Below are positions 52,840 to 63,904 of a stretch of DNA of 64,000 nt, one piece after another. A program made the position numbers and the translations under genes. How positions within the stretch are numbered: position 1 is the stretch's first letter; every line of letters begins with the position of its first letter. Under the pieces are notes generated by a model. That model had not been told where the DNA came from. It did no database searches and saw only the letters and a program-made list of their open reading frames with translations. Source of the stretch: Eonycteris spelaea (Eukaryota; Chordata; Mammalia; Chiroptera; Pteropodidae); the NCBI GenBank assembly GCA_003508835.1, contig PUFA01000552.1:62001-126000 (forward strand), written 5' to 3'.

Positions 52840-54110
52840 CAAGGTTCATACTACCTCTAGGCAGATGCATGAATTCTCACACAACATACCTTGGTATCTG
52901 ACCATCTGGATATTAGTTAACCAATATTGTCCCTTATACTCTAATAATGTTATTACTGAATGTGGTACTCGAACTGTCAGTTCTTGGTCCATAGTCAGTT
53001 TGTTGATGTCGGACACAAGGAGGGTCGTGGCTGCAAGTGCTCGCAAGCAAGGTGGCCAGTCCTGGGCAATAGAGTCAAGCTGTTTGGAGAGATAAGCCAT
53101 GGGACGATGCCAAGATCCTATCATTTGAGTTAAGACCCCTACTGCTATATCCGTGCACTTGTGTACATACAAAAAGAAAGATTTGGCTAAGTCTGGGAGT
53201 CCTAGTCTGGGGGTGTTAGTGAATGCCCATTTTATTTCTTCAAAGGCTTTCTGTTGAGTAGATTCCCAGAGCAGGGGCTCCTGTTCTCCCCGCTTTGTGG
53301 CTTCATAGAGGGGTTGGCCAGGATAGAAAAATTAGGTATCCAGATTCTGCAGAAGCCAACTGTTCTGGGGAATTTGAAGACTTGTCATCAGGTGGTCGGG
53401 ACAAGAAATGAGCAGACCATTTGTTTCCTTTCTAAGCTGAGTTGGCATTGTCCCTGCAACAGGTGGAAGCCAAAGTATTTGACTCTTTCTTGGGAGATTT
53501 GAGCCTTCCTTTAAGAGACCTTTGTAACCCACTTCCCAGAGGAGGTTGAGGAGTAGATGTGTTTCTTCCATGCATTCCTCATAGGTCTTCCCTGCTAAGA
53601 GGAGGTCATCTACATACTGGAGTAATGTACAGCTATGTTGGTTTGCCAAGAAGTCCTTTAAATACGAGGCTAGCGTGGTCCCAAAGGTGGGCATGGAGTT
53701 TTTAAACCCCTGAGGCAGTCATGTCCATATCAACTGGCCCTTGTGTTCGCTTTTAGGGCTTTCCCATTGGAAGGCAAAGATCAGTTGACTCTGAGGAGCC
53801 AGGCAAATGCAGAAGAAGGCATCTTTGAGGCCCAGACAGGTGAAATAAGCTGCCTTCAGTGGGGATGAGGCCTAGGAGGGTATATGGTTTGGGTTCAGAG
53901 TAACAGTTGTCTGTTTGACTGCTCTAAATCTTGGAATGGCCGGTATTCATTGGTCCCTGGCTTCTGAACCAGCAGGAGAGGCGTATTCCAGGATGATTGG
54001 CAGGGATGAAGAATTTCATACTTCAGAAGTCTCTCTAAATGTTTTTTGATCCATCACTTGTACCTTATGGAGGATGAAATACTATTTTTGGCGGGCCGGC
54101 TTAGCTTCTT
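52840..54110 (-). pseudogene. ERV reverse transcriptase remnant
   Basis: The polymerase active-site motif YVDD is encoded at 53616-53605 and is preceded by an NQHSCTLLQ-type strand, as in gammaretroviral RT palm domains. The thumb and connection regions are visible at 53172-52846. Upstream finger-domain sequence to about 54100 is interrupted by several stops. The order protease, RT, RNase H, integrase, env is colinear with a provirus transcribed leftward. Confidence 0.87.
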
Positions 54111-54289
54111 GTTTTAACTCTACCATCACTGGAGGAATGTGTTAGGCCAGTCCTGGAGGGTTGTCTTCAGCCCACACTCTGGGCACCCTGAAGGGGAGTT
54201 CAGGTCTCTGTTGGGACCCTTCTATGAGACTATAGAAGCGCCACTCTTCTCCTTGGGGAACTGTGAGTGACCTGATCCTTGCTTCTGGC

Positions 54290-54660
54290 CTCCCCAAGAT
54301 TAGGGCTGCTTGGCCACAGGAGTCAAAAGTAATTTGAGCCCATAGTTTTCCTAAAGGGTCTCATCCCATCAGTGCCACGGGGCAGTCCAGCAGACATAGG
54401 AATTCATAAACAACTTCTTGTCCTCCTGGGTTGTACCAGCAGGGCTACAGGATGGGGTGATGGACTTGTCCCTTGGTTGCTTCCATAATGGTAGCTTGTC
54501 TTTGAGAAACAGGGCCCATAGGCTGAGTTACAACTGAGTGTTCAGTTCTGGTGTCAACCATAAAATCAATAGGTCAGCTCTTGACTACCATTTGGACTAT
54601 AGGCTCCTGGGGTCCTAGCAAAATGGAGCCCGGTCTGGTCTAGTCATCTTTGAACTCTTC
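54290..54660 (-). pseudogene. ERV protease remnant
   Basis: Near 54565-54535 the minus strand encodes FMVDTRTEHSVV, the position of the aspartic-protease active site (normally Asp-Thr-Gly); here the Gly codon reads Arg. A GPQEPIVQM stretch upstream resembles the protease start of class I elements, and a stop codon lies between them. Position just upstream of RT fits. Confidence 0.7.
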
Positions 54661-55700
54661 CAGGACAGCAAGGCCAACAAAGCCATCCCTATGAGAACCC
54701 AACAGTTCTCTTCTAGGCAGACTCTCAACCAAGGGGGTCAGGTATGAACTATTGTTGCCTAAGAATCTATATAAGGGAATTGGTCTGTGTGGCCAGGTTG
54801 ACCTGTAATAACTTGAGAGACCTTTGCAATGACTCCCCTATCAGGAGCCCCCTCTGCTAGCCACTCAATGCCAAAAGAGGGCTAGTTGATCTCACAAAAG
54901 CTGTGGAGTTTCTGTAGGATGAATTTAACTCCATAATCTCCTGAATAACCCTTTTTGAAATTCTTAAGCATACAACCTAAAGGTGTCTGTTTACTCTGTT
55001 GTCCACTCATCCTTCCACCTGCGGTCTGTGATGCACATGCACTTAGAGATTCACTTCACCCATTCCCAGCCATTCCCCTCATGGGGATCTTTCAGGCACC
55101 TCTTAGCAATTTGTGGGTCAGTATAAACCATGACTTGGATCACTGGAGTAAACTTCTTATGGAGATGCAGTGACATCACCCTAAGCCATATGACGTTCAT
55201 CACAGAACCACGGATAGAGGCTCAACTCTCGCTTCGTAGTAAGGCCACGTCTCAGTCACACACAATCACACACGAAACACAGTCCACTCTCCTCCTTATG
55301 TACCTGAGAGGTCACTGTTTCCTCCAACAAATGTAGAGTAATTGGGTGACCTCAGGAGCTGATCAGACTCCACTTCTGTCTTCTAACAGACAAGCTGTTC
55401 TTGGAACTCAAGTCCTTACCACTTCGGAAGGGCGTTGCTCCTGGGCTGGTACCTGTGCCTCTCCAGGTTCCATTGTGCTCTCGGAGTCGCTGTCCAGTCT
55501 GCTGGAAGAGTCATCTTTCCCTACAGACAATAGGTCTGCTGGTGTTCCAGGTGAAGTCCACTTATCTCACTGTCCCAAGGACTAGACCCAGAAGACAAGG
55601 TGTTCCTTCTTTCTGCTTAAAAGTCCACGTGATGCCTGGAGTTCCTCTTGTCTCTTTGAAACCATGAAGCAACACACAGGGGGACCTGTGAGGTAAATAC
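54661..55700 (-). other. Presumed 5' part of the ERV (gag/leader), not recognisable
   Basis: A provirus should have gag, the primer-binding site and a 5' LTR here. I could not identify a capsid, a CCHC knuckle, a primer-binding site or a copy of the 308 bp LTR. The sequence is decayed, deleted or belongs to something else. Confidence 0.35.
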
Positions 55701-55937
55701 TGTTGGCACAGAGATGCTGGATGCAGGTTTAACTAGTTACTAGGAACCCATCACCAACTAAAAGGTGCAAAGGAAAGAAAAAATGGCTGTGGAAATGTTA
55801 AAGCTACAGAAATAAAATGTTGGGAGAATGGATAGAGGTTTTCAAGGAAAATGCAACCTGAGACTTTGCAGGTACAGGAGGGCTCCCCAGCATTCCAAAG
55901 GGACAGAGTTAGCCTGCAAGCTTTAAAAAGGACTTAG

Positions 55938-56054
55938 GCTATGGCTACACTACCTGAATAAGCCCAATCCCGTCTGATCTCAAAGCTAAGCAGGGTTGGG
56001 CCTGGTTAGTACTTGGATGGGAGACCATCTAGGAAGACCAAGTGTCATAGGTGT
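55938..56054 (+). pseudogene. 5S rRNA-derived retroposon / pseudogene
   Basis: About 117 bases align over nearly their whole length with vertebrate 5S rRNA (normally about 121 nt). The internal control region is well kept: box A (AAGCTAAGCAGGG near 55983), the intermediate element (GGGCCTGGTTA), and box C (TACTTGGATGGGAGACC near 56010). The outer stems carry substitutions. An A-rich tract follows at once and a second one ends at 56158, as expected for reverse-transcribed copies. The similar flanks AAAAAGGAC (before) and AAAAAAGAC (after) could be a target duplication. Confidence 0.85.
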
Positions 56055-56160
56055 AAAAAATTTTAAAAATAAAGGATTGTAAGCTGACAAGGTCCTTGCA
56101 ATCTATGAGGTCAACTAAGGGCTGCCTCACCTAAAAAAATAAAAAATAAAAATAAAAAAG
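56055..56160 (+). repeat. 3' extension and A-rich tail of the 5S-derived element
   Basis: After the 5S homology comes an A/T-rich linker, about 50 bases of unique sequence and a tail of repeated (A)nT units. The unique part resembles no SINE tail I recognise, so this may be a read-through transcript copy rather than a SINE. Confidence 0.5.
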
Positions 56161-56198
56161 ACAGATTCATTTTGGACTGGTATTTATTCTCTCCAGGT

Positions 56199-56727
56199 TG
56201 TCAGGGAGGAAAAACTTTCCCTCTACCAGCTTAGATTCAGTCTGGGGCATGTGAATTTAACCCATGGAAGAAAGATTAACAGGAGGAAAAGATATACAGT
56301 TTTATTGAAATTTAACACATACAGGAATTCACAGAAAAGAAGTGAAGTTGAAAGAAGCCATCACACTCTGGAGCCTCATATCCTCTTGACAAAGGAACGA
56401 GGGTTTGGGTTTAAGGGATGATTTCTGGAAGTGACTAGGAACTATATGGGGTAACTAAGGGAAGATAAGAGTTTTTTTGGTAAGTGTGTTTATGCAGACT
56501 TATCTGGAGTGCTGACTCTGTCTCTGGTGATAAAGAGTTGCTCTTCTCTTTCTGGTGCAGGAGCAGGAAGCAGACCTTCACACGGGAAATTTATGCCCTG
56601 CTCTCAAGCGGATAAGGGGAGGGCAGAAAACTCTTTCTGTATCTGGTGATTCTCAATTGCTTTCAGCTCAAAATAATGCTCATGTCAAAATGGCATATTT
56701 TGGGGTGGTATATTCTGGTCCCCTGCA
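56199..56727 (-). mobile_element. ERV-type LTR, probably solo
   Basis: On the minus strand the segment starts TGCAGGGGACC and ends CTCCCTGACA. It contains an AATAAA in CAATAAAACTG at about 56300, with a U5-sized tail after it. Its 529 bp length fits an LTR. No polypurine tract or primer-binding site borders it. The family is not named with confidence. Confidence 0.5.
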
Positions 56728-58140
56728 GAGGCAGGAATAGCTGACAAAGAAGGTGAAAGTCAACAATCTCTTCTGCGGTTTACCTCTATTTAAACAACTT
56801 GGCTTTCCAGGAAAAAAAAAAATCCCAGCTTGCCACTTGGAAATTTTTCTTCTCTGAAAGGATTTGGTGGAGCTCACATTGCAGGTGTGACTTCCCAGAT
56901 CCCAACCAGAAGCCATTGGGTGGAGTCTGCACCTCAGGCAAACTCCATTCCTCACCTCTCTGACTCTTCTGATTTGCTCTAGGAGGCCAGGAGGACTTTG
57001 TCTCACAGATTCAAGCTACCCTGCTGCCCTTTGGCCCATAGAATTAAAGCTTTTAGTCTCAGATCTAGGTTAGAATGTTTCAAACTTAAACCTAAAAACC
57101 AGAGGGCTGTGGAGTGTTAGAAATGAATTGAAATTTCTGCAGAATGAGGACAAGCACTTTCTGAGCTTCTGCAGTCTTGGCATAGAAATGCAAAAATATA
57201 AATTCCAGTGGCCACACAAAGGAACTAGGGGTCCTTGGAGAAACAGCAGATTGAGTGAGCCTGACACACTTGGGCCAAGCAAGAGGAATTGGGGCCATCC
57301 TGAGGCAGCTCCCTTTGGCCAAACCGATTTGAGCTTAAGTGAGAATTACATCCACAGTGGGCTGAACCACAGCTAATCTATTTAAATCCACAATTCTTAA
57401 TGGCACCAAAAATCACCCTAAACCTCACTTGGTGGGTCAACTTATGGTCATAGGTGCCAATTCAATGCCAATAGGAATCCCCTGTTTGGGGGCATGCTGA
57501 AGAAGGAAACTTAATACCAATAACTCAATTGCAATCAAGCACAGCTATGGAACTGCTCAGTAGCAAGGCAACCCTTTAATATGGCCCCCTTCCAGCTAGA
57601 CCGGTCTGGATCTCCTGGAAAACATCTTCAAAGTTTCAACTTTGACAAGGGAAACATGCTCCCACTCTTTGGTGGAAAGGGAAAGTATGCTTCCAGAATT
57701 AGAGGGGAGATGACTTGTATATTGAGAAGGGCCAGCCCTGATCCCTGATTGGTTTGTCCTCATGCTAATGAGGACTCCAAATCTTTGCATTTTGATTGAT
57801 ACAGTAAATCACTTTCCTGACTGGTCAAAATAGGGCTGTTATGACTGGTCGGTGAAGATGCTGATGAGGCTATAGCTGGGCACTCTGATTGACCAGGGAA
57901 AGTCTCAGTCCTATGTTGAAATAGAATTACAGTCTCTCCTTTGTAAGAGTTGGCTCAGCTAGAAGAAACACAGGTGCAGGAGATAGGCAGTTGAGTGCAG
58001 GAGGCAGGGAGCTTTGTGCAGGCACAGGCTTCTCTCTGACGCATGGCTTGTGTGAGAGACCTTGTTTAGGAATGGCTGCTAGGCTCTGTTTTAAAATTTC
58101 AGTCTAGTTAGTCATGAGGAGTCCTTCTTGGTAGGTACTG
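56728..58140. other. LTR-like, unassigned sequence
   Basis: No coding signal. The part from about 57740 to 57900 has several GATTGGT/GACTGGTC motifs, which are inverted CCAAT-type boxes as seen in ERV U3 regions. A short TG run lies at 58145-58160. I could not define LTR ends. Confidence 0.3.
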
Positions 58141-58439
58141 TTTTTGTGTGTGTGTGTGGGGGGAGGGTCAACAGGTGCCAAGAAACCACCTCATTATTTT
58201 GAAAACTAGTAAGTAAAAGGGGGGAATCAAACATTTATCTTATATGTAAGTATAACCAAATAGTTGATGAGAAGTTTCCTTATTAAAAACTTTCATGATA
58301 ATCAGTGGGGTATTGAGGGAACCCTAATGTCATTGCCATCCCTAATAGATGTATCTAGGCAAAACAAACAAAATATAGAGGAACAGAGAAATAGGTTAAA
58401 AGAGATTTAGTCGGCAACATACAGAGTAGGAAATTACCA

Positions 58440-58950
58440 TAAAAATGACTCAGCTTTTAAAAGAAAAACAGCAAGGAAAAATAAAAGGAGAGAGCTGATA
58501 TATTAAAAGATACTAAAGAAAAATATCAACTAATTATAATATTTGGAATTTATTTGGGTGCTGACTAAACACACAGACTAAATATATCTACATAATGTCT
58601 GTGTAAAACAATTGGGGAAGTGAGAACAATAACTGCATATTGATGGTATGAAATAAATTATTGATCTTTTAAAGAGATAACAGCATTATAGTTATTTTTT
58701 TAAAGTATCCTCTTTCAGAGATATACACTGAAATATTTATGGGTGAAATAATAGTGTCTGATTTTTCTTCAAAATCATGTGGAGGGTTGGGAGGAAGTTG
58801 GTGGGAATTTGGATGGCAGAAGGTGACCAGGAGATGGTAATTTTTGAAGCTAGTGATAGAGACATCTGGGTTCATTACATTTTACTCTGTATATGTTTGA
58901 ACATTTCCAAATGGAAAGTTAAAAAGAAGCAGAGAGAAGGCATGGTTGGG
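58440..58950 (+). mobile_element. L1M LINE 3' UTR
   Basis: 'GAGATATACACTGAAATATTTATGGG', 'GGTGGGAATTTGGATGGC', 'GGTTCATTACATTTTACTC' and 'TGTTTGAACATTTCCAAATGG' follow the L1M 3' UTR order, ending A-rich. Confidence 0.8.
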
Positions 58951-59979
58951 GGAGCAGTACACCCTTGGGCCTTGTCACAGCAATCACTCCTCAATAAGCT
59001 AAAGGATGATATACAGTTCAGGTCGCTCTCAGTATAAAGATGAAGGCAGACTTTCCTAAGTTCAGGAAACTTAGAAGTCGTGTTAAGTGAGAAAGGCTTT
59101 GATCATGTTTTGGAGAGAAGGAGAGAGAAAGTGAGGGCATTTGCTAGATGCACAGACAAGTTTTGCAGGTTCGCCCCCCTGAGTGGGCCTCCGGATCTCA
59201 CAAATTCACAGCCAGGTGTGTTCCTCTGGGCTGCTGCTGGGAGATGGTGACACACTTAGGCAGGAAGGAAAACACCAGAAGATGGCTTGAGAGATCATAG
59301 GTGTTCACAGAGCAGAGTCTCATGCGCCAGGAGGTGGGGACCTTGGAGGACCAACAGCTTTCTTCAGTCTATACCAGCATTCCCTAGAACCCTATTTCCA
59401 AGGGGAACACATGACCACAAGAGTCTAGCCTTTACATGTTTTGTTCCCCCTCTTGAACTCATGATGTCATTAGATGATTCATGGTTCTGAGAAGTCCTGC
59501 TGTAATTTCAATTTTATCCAACCTACTGTTTCCCTTTTTTTTTTTTTTTGCCCATGGACACCCCCCTTTGACATGGGGCACCTATTAATGCCTCTTTAGC
59601 TCTATGAGCATCTTATCTAAAATCACCAGTGCTCAGCTCTCCAACCCAGCTCTGGCACAATCAGCCTCTGACCCTGCTTCAGTTCCTCTTTTGCATATAG
59701 TACCACCACCTAACATCATATTAGATATTTGTTTGCTTTGCTCCAGTGTTCAGTTAACAGCACCGCTGTTGAACCAGTTGCTTTAAATCCATGGATGCCA
59801 GAAAGAATTTTAAAATATCTTTCAAATATATTTTTTTCTTTCAGCATTAAGTATATTTATATTGTTGTACGACCAATCTTTCTACTTTGTTCTATCATCA
59901 CCCCGAATGGGCCTTTTAAAGTTTCTTTTATCTACCTACTCTTTTGAATTTTCTACACTCAAAATAATATCATCTGAAA

Positions 59980-60140
59980 ATAATGGCAGCATTAATTTTA
60001 AATTTTATGTTTTTATTCTTTTTTTTGTTACTTTAATATGCTAGTTTCAACTTCCATTAAAAAGTTGAATATCATGCGAGCGGGCGACACTATCTTGCTC
60101 CTGATCTCAGCAGGAAAGACTTCAGTATGACTCTTCTTGG
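59980..60140 (-). mobile_element. L1 ORF2 fragment
   Basis: 'TTGAATATCATGCGAGCGGGCGACACTATC' and 'TGCTCCTGATCTCAGCAGG' are the antisense of a conserved L1 ORF2 stretch; short and decayed. Confidence 0.6.
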
Positions 60141-60879
60141 GGGATTTGTTGTAGGGTCTCTTCTCATCTCTTTCCTATAAAACTCACATTGCTTACACTT
60201 TATTGGCAAAGCATTGCTTCTAAATGTCAATCACAGCCCTTCCTCTTCCTAAAATTTGTTAGAGGCTCTTCATAAGTGTCAAGGTAAAACTGAATGTGTT
60301 GCATAGGAATGAAGACACTTTATTACTGCCTCGCTTCTTGTCTTTTTTCCTGATCCTCCCTTAAATGAAGCTTTTGTTACACTCCTGGAATTTCTTTACT
60401 GTTTTCCAAATATATACTAATGCTGCATTTCTTATTATTGTTATCTGTAAGAACCTTCAGCTTGGAAAACCATTTCCTACTTAAAGCTTCTTAGTCTCGA
60501 GGATCCACTTGGCTGTTTGCTCTGCCGGGATCTGCCCAGAACCTGGTCCCTGCAGATACTTCTCTTCTGTGTCTCCAGGAGCCAGCACTCTTACCTCTTG
60601 GGCACTTACTCCATTTACTCAGTGAAAGCGATCAATTTACTGCTCATCTCCACTTCCACTCTGTTAGGAATAGAGAGCAGGGACTCCTGCCCACCACAGC
60701 TATCATCTCACTGTGGAGCACCATTTGCATTTTTTTTTTTTTTGGCTTTTGAGTTAGATGCTTTGCTCAGCTAACTGTCAGACTATCCTTTTGAGTATAA
60801 GCTGTAAGGATAAAGATTTCTGTCTAAGAACTGCTTTACATGCATCATGTAAATGTTGCATGAAATGTAGTATTCTTTT

Positions 60880-61780
60880 CATTTTTAAAGATTAATAAAC
60901 TTTAAGAGAGCAGCTTGAGTTTACAGAAAAGTTGAGTAGAAGTACAGGGAGTTCTCACATGCCCATTATTAACACTATGCACTGTATGGTACATTTGCTA
61001 TACCTGATGAGCCAATGATGATAAATTATTATTAAAGAAATGTCATAGTTTATATTAGGGTTCACTCTTTCTGTTGTGCATTCTACAGGTTTTGATAAAT
61101 ACCTAACATCATGTTTCCTTCATTATAATATCATACTAATAGTTTCACTACCTTAAAATTCTCACGTGCTTCTATTCCTTCCTCCCTTTCATCTAACCTT
61201 GGACAACTGATCTTTTTACTGTCTCCAAAGTTTTGTCTTTTCCAGAATGTCATATAATCAGAACCATACAGCATGGAGCCTTTTCACACTGGCTTCACTT
61301 ATGCTTTTAAGATTTTTTCATAACTTTTCATGGCTTGATATTTGATTTCTTTTTAATCAGTGAATACTATGTATTGCATGGATGTACCACACAGTTTTAT
61401 TATACACTCGCCTTTTGATGGACATCACTTCCAAGTTTGGGCAATTATGAGTATAGCTGCTATAAACATCTGTGTGCAGGGGTTTTTATACAAATGGGTT
61501 CTCAACTCATTAAATTAAATACCAAAGAGACAATTGCTAGATCACACAGTAAGATTGTTTAGTTTTGTAAGAAGCTATCAAACTGCCTTCCAAAGTGGCT
61601 GTACCGTTCCTCATTCTCACCAGCAAGATGAGAGTTCCCATTGCTTCACATCCTCATCAACATTTGGAGTTGTCCATGTTTTTTATTTTAGCCCAAATTT
61701 CTTATTTTCACTATTGTTCTATTCTACTTTCTAGCTTTTTTACGATTTTGTTGTCACCCATGAGTTACTTTAAGTTACAT
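60880..61780 (-). mobile_element. L1M LINE, ORF2 3' end and 3' UTR
   Basis: Antisense landmarks: 'CAGAACCATACAGCATGGAG', 'TTTTGATGGACATCACTTCC', 'AACTGCCTTCCAAAGTGGCTG' and 'CTTCACATCCTCATCAACAT'. About 1 kb upstream of the BTNL start. Confidence 0.85.
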
Positions 61781-61789
61781 TATTAATAA

Positions 61790-62695
61790 TTTCTAGAGTT
61801 TCCATGGTTTTAAATTGCTTTGGACCTTAATTGCATTATGGTTATGGAATGTGTATTTATAGTGGTATCTGTGGAAGCTGGTTTTCTGATCTAGTAAGTG
61901 AGCCATCTCAGTTGCTTTGTGCCTGACAAAACTGCACACTCTCTAACCGTGGGTGCTCTGCTTAGTGTATCTAATGAATGACAAGTGAGTGAGTGGGTCT
62001 TTGCCTTTCTCCCAGACCTAACTTGAGTTGCCAATTTTTCTAATACTTTGTGTACTTGGAAACCAATGTCTTATATATTTCTAGCAAGTTCTTTTCCTTA
62101 TGGTTTCATAATCAGTGTCTTGGTCCTGAACTCAAGACAAGGGAGAGGACACAGTATTACCTTAGCTGTGCCAGGAAGTATTCCTTACCTGACCTCGGTT
62201 ACTACTTGTAAAATGACACCTATTTGACCACCCAACCTACGACCCTCTGCTGGGACAACCTCTTTTTTAAGACTAGATTCCCACTTCCCAACCCGCATAC
62301 AGTTCTACCTGCAAGGTTGGATCTTAAAATATCCCTGTATCTGACATTCTCGTGCCACCACTCAGGGCATAGTCTTGACCAAGGACAAACTCCCTCCCAG
62401 GGTGCCTTGCCCCACCTTCTCTATCACTGCTTCCTTGGTCTAAGATAGATATTTATGGCCTGACAATAAATGCAGTGATTCAAAGTCCAGAGTCCCCTCT
62501 CCACTAACACATCAGCCATGTCTCTGTCTGGTGCCTCTAAGAAGAATGGTGCAGTTCTCCATCAGCTCAAGCTGTGACTCTTCATGGCTCCTCACCTCAG
62601 AAAGCTGAGCAGATTCCTCTTCTCTCTGATTAACCCACTTCCCGTCCCTGCTGTCGTCTGTTTCCGTAGACTGTGGTTGACTCTCAGGGCACCGC
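61790..62695 (+). other. Upstream flank of the butyrophilin-like gene
   Basis: No repeat family or coding exon was recognised between the L1 remnant and the BTNL start codon. The last 150 bases must include the 5' UTR and perhaps the promoter, but no CpG island or TATA box stands out, as expected for a tissue-restricted gene. Confidence 0.4.
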
Positions 62696-62744
62696 ATGGC
62701 ACTTGTGCTCACTTTGGTTCTCAGCCTCCTTAGGCTGGGCTCAG
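62696..62744 (+). CDS. BTNL8: Butyrophilin-like gene, signal-peptide exon
   Basis: The ATG at 62696 opens a 16-codon hydrophobic leader (MALVLTLVLSLLRLGS) ending one base into a Gly codon at a good donor, CAG followed by GTAAGC at 62745. This is the typical first coding exon of butyrophilin-family genes. The residues closely resemble the leader of human BTNL8 and, less closely, BTNL3 as I remember them. The leader directs the protein to the secretory pathway for display as a type I membrane protein. The gene is head to head with ZFP62, as at human 5q35.3. Because BTNL8 and BTNL3 are recent paralogues in primates, this copy may be the single orthologue of both. Confidence 0.85.
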
Positions 62745-63904
62745 GTAAGCCTTCCAGACTGGACTCTCTCTCTTTTCTTGTTGGTCAGCACTTTGACTTT
62801 TTTAGCTACATGATTGCAGTACAGTGGGGTGGGAACATCTTTCTTGTTTGCTTTCTCCCCCTTCTCCTGACATCTATCAATGCCAGAGGCTGTGGGAAGC
62901 AGGGGGCAGTGTGAAGGACTCAGACGCTATGGAAACTGTGATAATAGCCCAGAAATAATGAGAAGAGTGCAGAAGAGGGACCCGGTAGCAGAGAAGGGAC
63001 ACACAGAGCTGAGAGTCATGCAGGGGAGACTTGCAGAAACACATACTTGTCACATTTTAAACAAGATGACAAAGAAAGTTTCAAAATAAAGATAAGGGCA
63101 AAGCCGTACCCAGAAAATACAAACCAACTAAAGGTAACACCTGCCAAAAAAGCACTGGATGGAGCCCCATTAGGCCAACATTATAAAGTGGAGAAAAGAA
63201 ATTATTACACAAACATGAAAGTACACTCTTGGAAAGGATGGTCACAGCATAAATTCACTAGTGAGCAAATCTCTGAAATAAAAACTGCAAGATCTCCTCG
63301 TCACAGTGTCTTAGCATGTCTCTCAGAATTTGGCAAAGCTAGTAGATGAAGAAAATAAGGAAGCACAAGCAGAGGTTTAACCTATGGGCAAAGTCATTAT
63401 TGTATTCATGAAACATTTACAAAACATAACCATGTGCTCAAAGAAACAAACTGCCCCAAATTGGATAGTTTTTTGTTATATACTCATCCTGGAAAATGAG
63501 TCATCTTTAGCTTTTAGCGAAGAAGATGAGAAGGGACTGTTGTGAGTTTGTCATGAAGCAGGTGGGCAAGAGGAGAGACTGTGGGTATAGATTCTCCTCC
63601 AGTCAGAGTGTCTGCATTTGGAAAGTGCCTCTCATGCCCCTGACTAACTTACTGAGTCTCTCGGAGACACTGTTTTCTCATTTTGGAAATTGGATTATCA
63701 ATAACATACATCTGTCAGGATGTTCGTGAAAATAGAATGAAGTGACGGGTGTGGAAGTGCTCTGCCAAGTGTTAGGACTGTTCAGACGCAAGTCACTGGG
63801 TTTATGTTAATGATGAATGTTTCACCCCCAGGCACATCACCAGCCATGAGTAGGGCATACTGGCAGGGCCTTTGCTTGGTTATCTCTTGTGCTTCCTTCC
63901 ACAG
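62745..63904 (+). other. Intron 1 of the butyrophilin-like gene
   Basis: This 1.16 kb intron lies between the leader and IgV exons, with a GTAAGC donor and CCACAG acceptor; phase 1, as usual for Ig-domain exons. It contains a MIR copy near 63600-63780. No other coding signal was seen. Confidence 0.8.
63600..63780 (+). mobile_element. MIR SINE in the BTNL intron
   Basis: The segment follows the MIR order: a degraded loss-of-vowel version of the central core, a TTTTCTCATTTTGGAAAT piece matching the 'cctcatctgtaaaatggg' region, then a tail resembling the 'gcacttagaacagtgcctgg' end. It is diverged. Confidence 0.55.

Noticed and set aside
62224..62448. Short open frame upstream of BTNL as an additional exon
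   Set aside because: No splice signals or immunoglobulin-family residues; probably chance.
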